Positions 22,742-35,615 of a DNA stretch of 64,000 bases are shown here, in pieces (positions within the stretch are counted from its first letter, which is position 1; every line of letters starts with the position of its first letter). A program made the position numbers and the translations under genes. The stretch spans positions 12,586,101-12,650,100 of the forward strand of contig NC_003074.8 of assembly GCF_000001735.4 (NCBI RefSeq), read 5' to 3'. The stretch is from Arabidopsis thaliana (Eukaryota > Streptophyta > Magnoliopsida > Brassicales > Brassicaceae). The notes beneath the pieces are model-generated. The model was not told where the DNA came from. It searched no databases and worked only from the letters and a program-made list of their open reading frames with translations.

Positions 22742-25700
22742 TAATAATTCATAAGTCATTTTACAATTAACTGCAACTCTCTCAGTCTGGCATTTGTCAT
22801 AAGTCCTAATTCTTTCACTTTTAGATGTTTCCTATCAAATCTCGAGAGAAAAAAAAATTTATTAAAAAAAAAAACAATTACTTCGCCAACTGTTCTACTC
22901 TTTCCCACGATCTCAAATCCTCCACTTTCCCTTCTAATTTCAACGATGAAACTTTACCCATAATTTCTTACAAAGAGACTACACATCTCTTCCTTTTCCT
23001 GATTCCGTTTTCTGCAAGTTCAATTGGAAAAAAAACTGATTCTTTTGTTGATATTCATCGTGTCAAAGTATTTTACGAAATTGGCTTTGTGATTTTTTTT
23101 TATGGCCAAGTTCCATTAGATCCTGGTTTGTTCGTGATTTTATTATTGCTTCGACTTTGATTCTTGAGTTACAACTTTTTGTTGGTTTTTAATATCTATA
23201 TTGCTCATTTTATTTTCTCATATTCAATGCATGGACGATTACAAATACATCAATGGATTTTGCATTTTATAATCATTGAACTTTCAAATTTCCCCAAATC
23301 TAGATTACAACAGGGGTTTTTTATATGTCAAAATCACTTCTCATGATTTTAATCAACTTCTAAATCTAGATCTCTTATTAGATTCTTGATTCTATTTGTT
23401 AATTCATCTTCAGAGAATCCATTCTCTTGAAGAGGCAATAGGAGATGAGACACCTTCTCGGAAGATATATCGTAAATAATTTATTTATTTTCTTTCTAAT
23501 ATTTCAAGTTCTACACTTTACTATTTTACTCATCTAATCGATGTAACTTTTTTCACTGTTTTTATTCTTCATCTATATCAATGATTCCCAACAAATCCAC
23601 GAAGATTTACTGACATTTTACTTTCAAAGTTCAAACAATACATTTTGGTAATTTATATGTCCTTCTTTTATTAACAGTTTAATTATTATTTTTAGTTTTG
23701 TTTATAATAAAAATGATAATTTTAGGAAAAATTACAACATATACCATATTTTTTCAAATCCTTATGCAATCTGCCATAATTTGCTGGGCCTTACAACTCA
23801 TGCCACATTTCATACTGAAATGTCGATTTTGTCCCTTTCCATATCCTTCTCTATTTTATCTCTCCTTCCTCGAAATCTGTGCGCTTTAACCATACATTAT
23901 TATCTTCCCGAAGACGAAACGCTTTTGTCTCTCTCTCACTTTTCCTGACAACCTGCACATATTCTTTACATGTAACTTTCAATTAAATTTGTCTCCCAAT
24001 TTTATTCATCATAATATTTCTGTTGTATCTAGATCTTGTCCCGATCCAATTCTATTACTCATTCGATATTATTAAAATATGTTAAATTGTAGGTGAAGAC
24101 AATAACGCTCAACTAATCTGTGGACCAAAATAGATGGCGAAAATCTAAATAAAATTCAAAATTCTTAAATAAGAACAATTGCATATAAGATGTAGGATTC
24201 ATAATAATAGAGCAAGATGATGAAATCGAGGACAAAACGTAGATGCAACAGACAATTTCTATTCAGAGACAAGATCTGGAGACTAAAACAAAAGTCTTGC
24301 TCCAATTGTTCTCCGTTAACAGGTAATCATGTCCCCTAATGCATTATATATTACATTGTCCCCCGCTATCAGGTAATCATGTCTCCTAATGTATTATATA
24401 TTACGTTGCCCCCCCTAGAATTTTGGATAACCAATATGTTTAAACAAGTCATTTTTAAATACCCAATAACAACAGTAGAAGCCAGCTGTTCTCCACTATT
24501 CTTTCCCCTAATCCTTTATGCTTCCACCATGATTTTTCGTCCTGTATCATCACATCAGCCAAAAGCTGATATGTCGCCATCTTCGTCAGAGCGCTGTCCC
24601 ACTTTAAGGGTAATTTCGTCCATTATGATTATTTTTTTACTCTTGACCCTGTGCAGAGCACATGATTAAACTAGTGAACTAATAAATTGTTTTGGTTTGG
24701 AATTTAATCAATTTAAATTAGTTGTTATAAAAGTAAAGAGATGTTACTATATATAATACTTTGTAGCCTAAAATAAATGGTAGGACTATTTTTAAGTTGA
24801 TTAATTCCAAACTATAATTTAAAATATATAATTTATGAAAATTTTTAATAATTTTAAAGTGTGTGTCGACAATTTTTGCTTAAGAATGTTACCAAATCTA
24901 GTATTAATGTTAATAGTCATAGGACATACAAAAAAAAAAAGATCTGAACCAAAAAGAAAATGCATACAAAAAAATGAGATTCATAACCACCAAAGAGAAA
25001 AAATTGGATTGCGGCTTTTGCTTTGATACGTTCTCTATTTTTCATCTCACATCTGCTTTACTCTCTTTTGATCTTTCATCTTCAAATCTGGGTTTTTGAT
25101 TTTCGGATTCAATTGTTTCTCCGATTGGTTTAGATACTTTTGCTTTCTTCTTATTCTCTAATGTGATCTGATTTCCAGAGAGCTCAGTTTCTCCATAATT
25201 TTGATCTCAATTTCAGGGTATGATCCTTAATCCATCTGACACACTAAGCATGTTTCGATCTAATTTTCTGAACTCTGCTTTATCAACTCTAATCTTGTCT
25301 TTTCGCAATGGTTGTAAGGTATGTGTAATGTTGTAAAATGACTGATAGCTTTTTATGTTTGGTGATGAAAAACGGGGTTTAGGTGTTTAGTATTTATAGG
25401 ATAACTAATTAGGCTTCGCTAATTCATAGCAAGCGACAAAAAAATATTCACTGCCGCAAGATATTAGGGAATAAATGTTTGATTATGCCAGGTTTATAGA
25501 GATATCAAAAAACTATGGAAAGATCAAATGTTAATGGCGAATAACAAGGTTAGGAGATAACTGCTAGGTTTATCGAGAGATCATCAAGATATGGAAGGTT
25601 TGAATTAAAGTTGTTATGATTGCATATAAGTTAGCAAATGAGTTGAATTTAACCGACTATTATGGAAAGGATTTAAGGTAATAAAGATGTGTATTGTTCA

Positions 25701-26535
25701 TTTGTGATAAAACAGGATCCAAACAAATTAATAAAAAAACCCATCAAATATTTATCCATGGTTCGAATACGATAAAACCGGGTGAATCCAGACCCGAATG
25801 AATTAAAACCGGGTTTAAGGAAATTAACTTGAGGTATTTGCCGTTTGTCAGTCTAATCCAGATTTTCCATAAAGTATAGAAAAATGTGACAAACATAAAG
25901 AAATTGGTACGTATACATTTACTGATTTATGTAGTTATTTTTTTCTCTTTTGTATAATTCTAGATATTGACTCGTGATACACCGCTAGTTGATATTTCCG
26001 TTCAAAAATTAAAGATTTTATTTTAGTAATATTATTTATATATAAATAATATTTTAAGAGTTATAACACGGACTTATATAATTTTTGTTTTTATGATGAT
26101 TTATAGATATATGTTATTGTTTTTCATCTAGATAAATTTCCTCAAATGACACTAAATGAAGTTTTTCGTCCCAAAAATGGCACTAAATGAATTTTTTGTG
26201 ACAAAAATAGCATTCCTAAGTTTATTGGACAAATATAGCACTCATTTACCTTATTTTTGATTTTTAAAAAATTAATAAACACCAAGAGACGATAATGGGA
26301 ATACGTGAGTTCTCTCTCAGGCCCTAATATCGAGAAGCTCTCGCTAGCCATGCTTTTTGATGTCGGTTAAGCTTCGGCTCGCCGACGTCGGGATTTTGTC
26401 TCTTCTTTCTTCCTCTTTCGCAATCTATGTTCTGTTTTAATCTTACTTCAACTATTTTCTCAACCTTTTAAAAACTTTCATCAACCTTTTTGAACCCTTT
26501 TTCAATCAACAAGCTCAAATGATCCCTCAATTCAT
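22742..26535. other. AT-rich intergenic DNA, no gene identified
   Basis: Open frames here (for example 22825-23160, 24379-24669 and 24835-25026) have no recognisable protein content. Two stretches, about 23724-23800 and 26125-26255, resemble ends of non-autonomous Mutator-like elements (repeated phrases about lost ...GGCACTAAATGAA type DNA), but I could not pair any termini. About 25025-25320 looks like a plant 5'UTR with a splice acceptor, but no coding region follows. Confidence 0.4.
24321..24415. repeat. 50-bp direct duplication
   Basis: AGGTAATCATGTC occurs at 24321 and again at 24371. Each copy is followed by CCTAATG-ATTATATATTAC and a C-rich TTGYCCCCC end. Two copies, few differences, function unknown. 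Confidence 0.7.
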
Positions 26536-27202
26536 AGTGGCAACAAATGGAGGAGTTGTCAGGTGCAGCTCTTCCAGATTCATGCTCTGCCCACACTCCC
26601 TAAGGTGAAGCTATTATCCCCAATACCTCCCCAAATTTTTAGATCTGAATCAAATCAAAGGTTAGATTTGTCCACCACCAACCTTTTTTGCACCATGAAG
26701 ACTATGTGTAGCATGTGTACTCCACTTCTTTCCCCTCTGACAAAGAGTGTCTCAACTCCGATCATATGCTCGTCTCTACGTAGCCGCCACACCATCACCA
26801 TTCCCAGCCCAGCCGAGGAGAATTTAGGGTTCTATTTGTTGGGCCTATGGTCAAATTTAGGCCCATTATCCAAGTCTCGACTCAATACAATAAGCAGAGG
26901 CGTGAATCCTCTAAAAGATTGGCCTAGGTCTCTTACCTTTTTTTTTTTGTCAAAGCCTTTACTTATGCTGCATTGTTTCTCTGATATATGTTTCCAAGAA
27001 GCATCGTTTCACCTGAGATGTGAATCGATTTCGTTGAGGTTCTGGTTTTGTCACCTTAAGATCATGTTGCCACAATCATCAATGGCTACGCTTTGTGAAA
27101 GCTTAAACTTATTGACTCTTGATCGACGGTGTGCTTGGTCATAGATCTTCTTTTGCCAGGTCCGGTTATGAAAAATCTCTATCAAACCCAATCTATTTAG
27201 TA
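26536..27202. pseudogene. Unrecognised unit, left part (split by a gypsy insertion)
   Basis: Left of the gypsy target site, the 26563-27144 frame can be read for 193 codons, but its content (frequent Ser, Leu, Pro and a hydrophobic FFFL run) matches nothing I know. Alternative plus frames give short protein-like runs broken by stops, such as VGPMVKFRPIIQVSTQYN. The sequence was continuous with the DNA now at 34845. Both flanks together may be one decayed retroposed gene or LINE part. Confidence 0.3.
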
Positions 27203-27207
27203 CCTTT

Positions 27208-28266
27208 TGAAACAACCCGACCCATTTTAAAAAAAAAAAAATATAATTAAATATTCCCATAAATATCTAATTAAACCAACCAATAACATAATAATTAAAC
27301 CGCAAGTCAAAAATACTATTTTATGAATAAATAAATAATTCGACCAACAAAACCAAGAATAACTGACAATCCTAACCGGGTTCCAATAACCAAAAACATC
27401 AAAAATAAAACCAACGAGTTCCTAGATCATCCTCTCTTCCTTGCCATGATTCCACGATCACACTTTATCTTTACCTGCATCAACAACACAATGAGATGCG
27501 TAAGTATTATCATAAATACTTAGTGAGGCGATCCTCCCATCTACGAGCTATACACACAAGCAAATACAAAGGTATAATCACGAATACAATACAAACAAAC
27601 CAGTCATTGAACAATTCACCCAAAACACATTCACCACACCTACATATCAACACACAAAATAAATCACACAACCCAATCGCTCAGATAAGCTCATGGTCAC
27701 GCACTCACCTTAACAAATTGATTCTAATAGCAATTTAACCCAGGAGAGACTCTCCTTGCGTCTGAAACAGTCCAGAAACGTCGTTAACTATTCAATCGCT
27801 CCGGTGAAATCCTAGCTGCAGACGTCACAAAGCTGCCCACAAAATCTCGTGCCGATCGGAAAACAGACGAGACCACGATCTCAGTTTCAATCTCCGCTGG
27901 TCCTAATTCGCGTCTGAGAAAACGTGTCTCACGAAACTGCGAATAACTCAACCAATTTTAATCCAAATCCAATTCTGTAAACTGGAGAATAACGACAAAG
28001 GACTTCGGAATAACTCTACCAAATTTCGTTACCTTTTACCACGATTTGATATGACGAAACTGATTTCTCCCAAACCCTAACGATTCTGCTCATTCTCCTT
28101 TTCTCTCTTTTTCTCCTTTATAAAACGAAAAGTGGCTAACTAAAGCCCTAATTTCTAGTTTCCTTCTTTTATAGGCACACGCTAGGGTTTCCAATTAACC
28201 CAACCAATTAAACCGGATGATTTTAAAACAAACCCTAACCGATTTTCCCAGTTCACGGGCGTTACA
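27208..28266 (-). repeat. 3' LTR of the gypsy element
   Basis: 1059 bp, starting TGAAACAACCCGACCC and ending CGGGCGTTACA. The polypurine tract borders it at 28267. A plant-type TTTATAAA motif lies at about 28117. It is almost identical to the right LTR. Confidence 0.95.
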
Positions 28267-29176
28267 ATTCTCCCCCACTAACATAGATTCGTCCTCGAAT
28301 CTAGCTTCACCCTTCCACTCCGAGGAACTTCGTGCAACCATCAATACAGTCCGCACTCCCTCCAACCAGACCCCCTCTAGGTCTCTCTATCCAGTCGATA
28401 TACTCACGATTTACTAGTCATTGTTGCTCACAACTCACTCTCCACTCTCAGACCGCAATCTTCGAGCATAAACCGTCACTCTCAGGCCTCGGCCTACGGT
28501 ATCTCGGGTATCACACATATTATCTTCCCCACTCAAAGTCAAACCCTGAGTTGTGTCGGCTCACTCTCAGCCACAAAGTCATCGAGTTACGACACTTGGA
28601 GAAAATAATACCACAAAACTCGCTCTCGGGTCGTCACCCTAAAGCGTGCTCTCGGATCGTCACCCGAAGCCACCGTACCCCTCGTACTCTAAAGACACCA
28701 TGTCCCTCGAGTTACCGGTACCTCAGGAGCATACCCCGCTCCTCACGAGTCGTTGGGACCCTCATGTCCCTCGAGCAACAATACTAAACGCTTCCGAGCA
28801 TATCTCCAGACTCTCTCATGGATTCGCGTAAGACACCTCTATGCCTCACCATCCATCATATCCCCTCGAGAACATCCTTATGACCAACTCCCGGCCATCT
28901 CGTAAACATACCTTTCTCTTAGGTTGTTTACTCAAACTTTCCAAAAATAGACAAGTCCTTTCTAGGAAACTTTCCATTTTTGGAAACCGCACAACACATT
29001 CTTAAATAAGACAACTCAAGTCAAATCCAAGAAAAAAAATACTCATCTTATTAATCATCAACTGTCATGATCGTTACAACTCCAAACGAAAATACAAATG
29101 AAAGCGAAATAAGAACAACAACTCAAAAGCTCAAAAACTCAACAACACTGAAACTGGAAACCAAGGAAAGGCAAAC

Positions 29177-30250
29177 TCATGCAGCAACCTGCTTCTCGAA
29201 CCACTTCTTGAACCTTGCCTTCATCCTCGCCTCTGGCTCCCAAGTCTCCTCTGTCACACCATCGCAGTCCCACAGGACTTTGATCAAAGGAATCTTCTTC
29301 CGCCGAAGTTCCTTGATCCTCCTCTCGAGAACCCTCACTGGTCTCGCCTCCAAAGTCATGTTGGGCTGAAGATCCTCTGGAATCTTAGCCAACACCTCAT
29401 CATCCTTGTGAAGACACTTCCCCAGCATCGACACATGAAAGACCTTGTGAAACGCACGCATAACATCAGGCAACTCTAACCTGTATGCCACTGGTTCCAC
29501 CCTCTCAACAATCCTGAACGGACCCATGTACCTCGGACTCAACTTAGTCTCTAAGATAGACCTGTTCGGACCTCGCAACATGGCCATCTTAAGATACACT
29601 CTGTCCCCAACCTCAAACTCAAGCTCTCTCCTCCTCTTGTCAGCATAACTCCGCTGTCGATCCTGAGATTCCTTCATGTTCAGCTTAAGGACCCGGATCC
29701 TCTCCGTGGTCTCCTGAACATAATCTGCACCATATATGCTCCTCTCCCCCACTTGGTTCCAGTATAACGGTGTCCTGCATGGCCTCCCGTACAACGCTTC
29801 AAAAGGAGCCATCCCAATACTCGCCTGATAGCTATTGTTATAAGCAAACTCTACCAGACTCAAGTGATCCGCCCAATGACCTCCCCAATCCAAGACACAC
29901 ATCCGCAACATATCCTCAAGCGTCTGAATAGTCCTCTCAGATTGCCCATCTGTCTGTGGATGATAAGCCGTGCTCATCTGCACTTTAGTGCCCATCTCTG
30001 CCTGAAAGGCTCTCCAAAATGCAGAAGTAAACTTGGAATCCCTGTCTGACACAATACTCACAGGTACTCCATGCAACTTCACGATCTCGCTCACATATTT
30101 CTTAGCCAACACCGCCGCTCCATCGGTTTTTCTGATGGCCAGAAAATGTGTTGACTTAGTCAGACGGTCCACGATCACCCAAATAGCATCTTTGGTTCGC
30201 GACACAGGCAACCCAACACAAAATCCATCGTGATAAAATCCCACTTCCAC
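29177..30250 (-). pseudogene. Gypsy integrase core, C-terminal domain and chromodomain
   Basis: The frame opens within the integrase core: [33 protein letters not shown] and YHPQTDGQSERTIQTLEDML, supplying the catalytic Asp and Glu. Next come FAYNNSYQASIGMAPFEALY, the GPFRIVERV region and, at the C-terminus, a chromodomain-like IKVLWDCDGVTEETWEPE followed by KARFKKWFEKQ. In chromoviruses this domain steers insertion toward modified histones. One base is missing near 30228, so this piece is out of frame with the upstream polyprotein. No true start codon is expected here. Confidence 0.9.
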
Positions 30251-32982
30251 TCAGGAATGGGTAAACTCTGCAACATGCCACCTGGCACCTGATGCTCAGC
30301 CTTAACTAACTGGCAAACATCGCACTCTGCAACCCAATTAGCAACATCCCTCTTCATCCCGACCCACTGATAGTACCGCTTGAGGTCTCGGTACAACTTA
30401 GTCGCTCCTGGATGAATGGAAAACATGCTCGCATGAGCCTCACTCAAGATCTCCCGTCGCAACTCCTCATCCTTAGGCACACAAACTCGCCCATGCACAA
30501 GGATAGTCCCATTAGCTGCAAACTGATACACAGAGCCCTCTGCCTTAGAAGCCGCAATCAACCCCTCATCCTTCTCCTGAGCCAACCGAACTCTAGTCAG
30601 AAGATCTGCTCGATCCACAGCTTCCAATCCCAATGGCTCTCGTGCCACAGCACACAACCGCAAAGCACCAATCTCACTCACCAAGGCCTCAACACTCTGC
30701 CCTGGAGCCGCGCCCACGCACTTACGGCTCAACGCGTCTGCAACCACATTAGCCTTACCGGGATGGTAAGCTATCTCCAGATCATAATCACCCACCAACT
30801 CCATCCATCGCCTCTGCCTCAGGTTCAGCTCTGGCTGAGTGAAGATATACTTCAAACTCTTATGATCCGTGAACACCTGCACTTTCCCGCCATAAAGATA
30901 AGACCTCCAAATTTTCAAGGCAAAGATTACTGCAGCCATCTCCAAATCGTGAGTAGGATAGTTGCCCTCATGCTTCCTCAACTGCCGTGATGCATAGGCA
31001 ATAACCTTCCCACGCTGCATTAGAACACAACCCAAACTAACTCCCGAGGCATCAGTATACACCATGTAAGGCTCTCCATGCTCTGGCAATGCTAACACTG
31101 GTGTACTCGTCAACATCTCCTTCAGGCTCACAAAACCCTCCTCGCACTCCGGTGACCAAACAAAAGGAACATCCTTCCCTGTCAGCTTAGTCATCGGTTG
31201 TGCCATACTCGCAAACCCCTTGACGAACCTCCTGTAATACCCTGCCAACCCAAGAAAACTCCTGATCTCAGTGGCATTCGTCGGTCTAGGCCAATCTCTT
31301 ATAGCCTCAATCTTCTCTGGATCCACTGAAACTCCCTCTACAGAAACAATGTGACCAAGAAAACCCATCTCTCTCTGCCAGAAATTGCACTTACTCAACT
31401 TAGCGAACAACTTCTGCTCCCGTAGCTTCTCCATCACTCTCCTCAGATGTACCTCATGCTCCTCAGGACTCTTAGAATACACCAGAATGTCATCAATAAA
31501 GATGATCACAAACTCATCCAAAAACTCCTGGAACACGCTGTTCATCAACCTCATGAACGCTGCAGGTGCATTAGCCAACCCGAAAGGCATCACCACGAAC
31601 TCAAAATGTCCATATCTCGTCCTGAAAGCAGTCTTGCGAACATCTGCCTCCGCTATCGGGATCTGGTGATAACCCGACGTCAAATCGATTTTGGAGAAAC
31701 AAGTAGCAACCCTCAACTGATCCAACAACTCATCGATCCTTGGCAAAGGGTACTTGTTCTTCACAGTGACCCGGTTCAACTCCCGGTAGTCAATACATAA
31801 GCGGAAACTCCTGTCTTTCTTCTTCACAAATAACATCGGCGCTCCCCAAGGTGAAGTACTAGGACGAATGAATCCCTTACCCAATAAATCCTCTAGCTGC
31901 TTCTTTAGCTCTGCCATCTCTGCTGGAGCCATCCTGTAGGGTGCCTTAGACAACGGCGCTGTCTCTGGTTCCAACTCAATCGTGAAAGGATCAGACCGTG
32001 ATGGTGGTAATCCCTGCAACGATTGAAACACATCCTCGAACTCCTGAACAACCCGAATGTCGCTCACTGCTACCTGCCCCATAGACTCCGGCATAGATAT
32101 CGTCACCAGGTAAGCCTCGCAGCCCTTCTCGATCATTTTCTCTGCCCGCACGGCTGAGATGACGAGACTCCCTGAGGTAGGTCTCACTCCCTGATAAACC
32201 AACCTTCCCTCTGGCCGCTCAAAAGAAACTCTCCCACGGTGGCAGTCAAGATTTACTCTGTAATGATCCAACCAATCCATTTTAAGAATAACATCATACA
32301 ACTCTACAGGGCTGATAATCAAATCTGCTGGCATTGACTCCCCTGCAATCTGAATATCTACATCCTTCGCTCTCCCCAGAACCGCTAGAAACTGCCCTCC
32401 AGCAACCTTGACGTGGAGATGTCCCCTCTCCCTGCAGTGGTAGCACTCCCTCGTCTCAGCTCGCTGCGTGCAATCCGTCACCTTGTGGTCAAGGCTCCCA
32501 CAAGAAAAACATCCTGCACGACCACCCTGTCCAGCTCTGGAAGGATGATCCCACTTCCTCTTCTGCCCCTGTGCAGGCTTGCCGCCCTTGCTAGGTGTCA
32601 CCTGCTGCTGAGTCTTCTTCGGTTGTACCGCTGGACTCACTCCCACCACCTGCCTCTGAAGGTCCTCCTCTACCTCAGCAGCCGTCTCCACCAGTGCCGC
32701 CTTCGTGGCGTACTGCGACACTCTACACCGCACTCTCAAATCCGGTCGAAGTCCCCTCAAGAACCTCCTCATCTGGGCCTGGTCATCCTCCATGCCCCGA
32801 CCCGCATACACCAAGAGTCGGTTACACTCCCGGTCATACTCCCGAACCGACCGCTCACCCTGTGTCAGCTCAAGAAAACGCGCCTTCATACGGTCGAGCG
32901 CCTCCTTCAGAAAGTACTTGGCATTAAACTCAGCCACGAAATCTGCCCAAGACATATCCGCCTGCCTCCTCCTGGCAGTCAC
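30175..32982 (-). pseudogene. Gypsy gag C-part, protease remnant, RT, RNase H, integrase N-part
   Basis: A 935-codon open frame. Gag: [15 protein letters not shown] and [17 protein letters not shown] zinc knuckle [14 protein letters not shown] is intact, and a second begins [10 protein letters not shown] but lacks its last Cys. Directly after it the sequence jumps to [19 protein letters not shown] and [14 protein letters not shown], so the part that carries the DSGA-type protease active site is absent. Reverse transcriptase follows with [32 protein letters not shown] and [11 protein letters not shown]. RNase [15 protein letters not shown] and DALSRK. Integrase starts with the HHCC region ([25 protein letters not shown]). 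The frame ends after MDFVLG at the frameshift. Confidence 0.93.
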
Positions 32983-33535
32983 ACTCCGCCATCACTGCTA
33001 GATCCACCCGATACTCCGTCGGGCATCTGCTCGAACCGAAGTTCCGCTCAACCCGCGACTTCCAACTGTCGGCCTCCTCAGGACTAGTACCACCAGAAAA
33101 ATACCCGGTGCCAATCCTCTGCAACTGCTCCATCATCCTCAAATAAGATGGAACCTCCTCAACAACCGCAGCCCGCTGCTGCACCTCCGCCACTCGTGGC
33201 GCAACTGGAGCCTCCACTGGTACCACACCTGGTAACCGCTCCAACAACTGCCTCAACAGGCCCGCCAAACCAACCTCTGGAACCTGGGCTCCTCCGGCTG
33301 CGGCACCCATCACTCCTGGGCCCTCAGCACCAACGGCATGCACACCGGTACCGACACCAGCTCCACCAGCCCCCACTCCGACTGCACCAGCTATATCGGC
33401 ACCAAGACCGTTCCTAACCCCGGGCTCCACAAACTCAGGCTGCGAACCCACACTCTGCTCAACTGTGGCACTGTGGCCATCACTCTCGCCGGTACCCTCG
33501 AAGACTCGTCCCCTACCGCGACAATTAAGGCTCAT
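32930..33535 (-). pseudogene. Gypsy gag N-terminal part
   Basis: The frame starts MSLNCRGRGRVFEGTG and is rich in Gly, Ala and Val with low complexity. It then enters a gag-like stretch YFSGGTSPEEADSWKSRVER. It goes out of frame near 32985, where a segment of gag around the WW-type motif appears deleted ([10 protein letters not shown] reads as a scrambled junction). Gag continues in the next frame from 32982. This is the likely polyprotein start, since the first Met lies about 235 bases inside the primer-binding site. Confidence 0.8.
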
Positions 33536-33770
33536 TTATATCACAAGAACAAATGGCTAAGAAACTAAAACAAACGAATATATCACAAACAACTTACTGT
33601 GGAATCTCATTTAAGGCTCGGAGAAGATGATGCTAGGACTCCAACAACACACAATTGACTAAACACTCCATAATCAATCCTCAATATGCTAACACCCTAG
33701 CTCATCCCACATCAATCATCAGGAAAATAATTCATCAATTAATTTTTCTACACATCCTAGAACCGTAATC

Positions 33771-33782
33771 GCTCTGATACCA
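33771..33782 (-). other. Primer-binding site of the gypsy element
   Basis: Minus strand TGGTATCAGAGC, complementary to the 3' end of initiator tRNA-Met, three bases inside the right LTR. Confidence 0.9.
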
Positions 33783-33785
33783 AAT

Positions 33786-34839
33786 TGAAACAACCCGACC
33801 CATTTTTTTTTAAAATATAATTAAATATTCCCATAAATATCTAATTAAACCAACCAATAACATAATAATTAAACCGCAAGTCAAAAATACTATTTTATGA
33901 ATAAATAAATAATTCGACCAACAAAACCAAGAATAACTGACAATCCTAACCGGGTTCCAATAACCAAAAACATCAAAAATAAAACCAACGAGTTCCTAGA
34001 TCATCCTCTCTTCCTTGCCATGATTCCACGATCACACTTTATCTTTACCTGCATCAACAACACAATGAGATGCGTAAGTATTATCATAAATACTTAGTGA
34101 GGCGATCCTCCCATCTACGAGCTATACACACAAGCAAATACAAAGGTATAATCACGAATACAATACAAACAAACCAGTCATTGAACAATTCACCCAAAAC
34201 ACATTCACCACACCTACATATCAACACACAAAATAAATCACACAACCCAATCGCTCAGATAAGCTCATGGTCACGCACTCACCTTAACAAATTGATTCTA
34301 ATAGCAATTTAACCCAGGAGAGACTCTCCTTGCGTCTGAAACAGTCCAGAAACGTCGTTAACTATTCAATCGCTCCGGTGAAATCCTAGCTGCAGACGTC
34401 ACAAAGCTGCCCACAAAATCTCGTGCCGATCGGAAAACAGACGAGACCACGATCTCAGTTTCAATCTCCGCTGGTCCTAATTCGCGTCTGAGAAAACGTG
34501 TCTCACGAAACTGCGAATAACTCAACCAATTTTAATCCAAATCCAATTCTGTAAACTGGAGAATAACGACAAAGGACTTCGGAATAACTCTACCAAATTT
34601 CGTTACCTTTTACCACGATTTGATATGACGAAACTGATTTCTCCCAAACCCTAACGATTCTGCTCATTCTCCTTTTCTCTCTTTTTCTCCTTTATAAAAC
34701 GAAAAGTGGCTAACTAAAGCCCTAATTTCGAGTTTCCTTCTTTTATAGGCACACGCTAGGGTTTCCAATTAACCCAACCAATTAAATCGGATGATTTTAA
34801 AACAAACCCTAACCGATTTTCCAGTTCACGGGCGTTACA
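33786..34839 (-). repeat. 5' LTR of the gypsy element
   Basis: 1054 bp, near-identical partner of 27208-28266. Visible differences: the A/T run after CCGACCC, TTCTAG versus TTCGAG near 34730, AAACCGG versus AAATCGG near 34787, and a missing C in TTTTCCCAG near 34821. Confidence 0.95.
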
Positions 34840-34844
34840 CCTTT

Positions 34845-35615
34845 TAACTCTCTTTTGGCTTGTCATGGACTCCATGCTAGAAGAGAAACGACATCTTTAG
34901 GCTGGTTTGATAGCTACCATTGTTGAAGTCATATGGGAAGTATTTTTCAGACTCCCTCCGAGGAATCTAGTCTCAACCAACTTTACATCGATTACAAGCT
35001 TTCCCTAGAAGAATCCTCTCACCGAGCTTCGTTAATGGCAGTAGATAATCTTGGAGCGTTACTTGCGCCTTGTCTGGTGAGTTTCTCGAGGGCGCATGTC
35101 ATATTTTTCTTCTGGACCGTTTTCTCTCTTATTGAGATATTATCAAAGTTGGATTTTCAAATCCTGCACTAAGCGGTTCAAATTTAATGTGTTTTCTCTA
35201 CGGCTTGATCGGGAAAGGACTCCTTTACCCTTGAGTTGGCTTTGCAAGAATCCACTCCAAATTCAGCGAATAGCTTCTTTCGATGAGAACCTTATGTCCC
35301 TAACTCTTTCTCTTGTATCGGCAAGAATCGAGTTTATGGAACCTTCTTCAACGTCCCAATGTCTATTGATAAGAACAGTTCCCCATGGTCCCGAATTGGT
35401 CGCGAATGTGGCTTCGGCTTCCCTTGGACTCGCATGTGACTTGGTGCTATATTGCCCATGTCTCCAATTCCTTTTGGATACGTTGCTGAACTATCTATCC
35501 TTTATATTGCCTTTTAGCTATGATAGTAATCTTCCTTTATCATTGGCTAAAACTCTAAGCTTTGTACACTCCTATTCCGGTTGATTGAATGAAACAGGTC
35601 TTTGCACACAAAAAA
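34845..35615. pseudogene. Unrecognised unit, right part, ending in an A-run
   Basis: This continues the sequence left of the gypsy target site. Open plus frames at 34933-35172 and 35096-35584 (for example LRLDRERTPLPLSWLCKN) have no recognised domain. An A-run at 35611-35618, after CTTTGCACAC, could be a decayed poly(A) tail, which would suggest that the unit was retroposed. I cannot assign a function. Confidence 0.3.

Larger units (their letters stand above)
27208..34839 (-). mobile_element. Chromodomain Ty3/gypsy retrotransposon (Tekay/Del-like), recent
   Basis: A full-length minus-strand element of 7.6 kb bounded by CCTTT target repeats (27203-27207 and 34840-34844). LTRs are 27208-28266 and 33786-34839, with TG...CA ends. 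By eye they differ by only two substitutions, an A/T-run difference and one C indel. The primer-binding site (33771-33782) and polypurine tract (minus strand TAGTGGGGGAGAAT, ending at 28267) are intact. Domain order is gag, protease region, reverse transcriptase, RNase H, integrase, chromodomain, the gypsy order. The internal region is broken by a gag frameshift, loss of the protease active site and an integrase frameshift. Confidence 0.95.

Noticed and set aside
24321..24415. 50-bp duplication as LTR ends or a target duplication
   Set aside because: The copies are directly adjacent with no element between them, so it is a simple tandem duplication.
26563..27144. 193-codon open frame as a gene
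   Set aside because: Composition is low-information and no domain is recognisable. It ends shortly before a transposon target site and has no continuation.
27496..27738. Two identical 80-codon frames (also at 34070-34312)
   Set aside because: They are identical because they lie in the two LTRs of the young gypsy element. No evidence of a product.
32413..33417. Long plus-strand open frames (up to 224 codons)
   Set aside because: They are antisense shadows of the GC-rich gypsy gag region.
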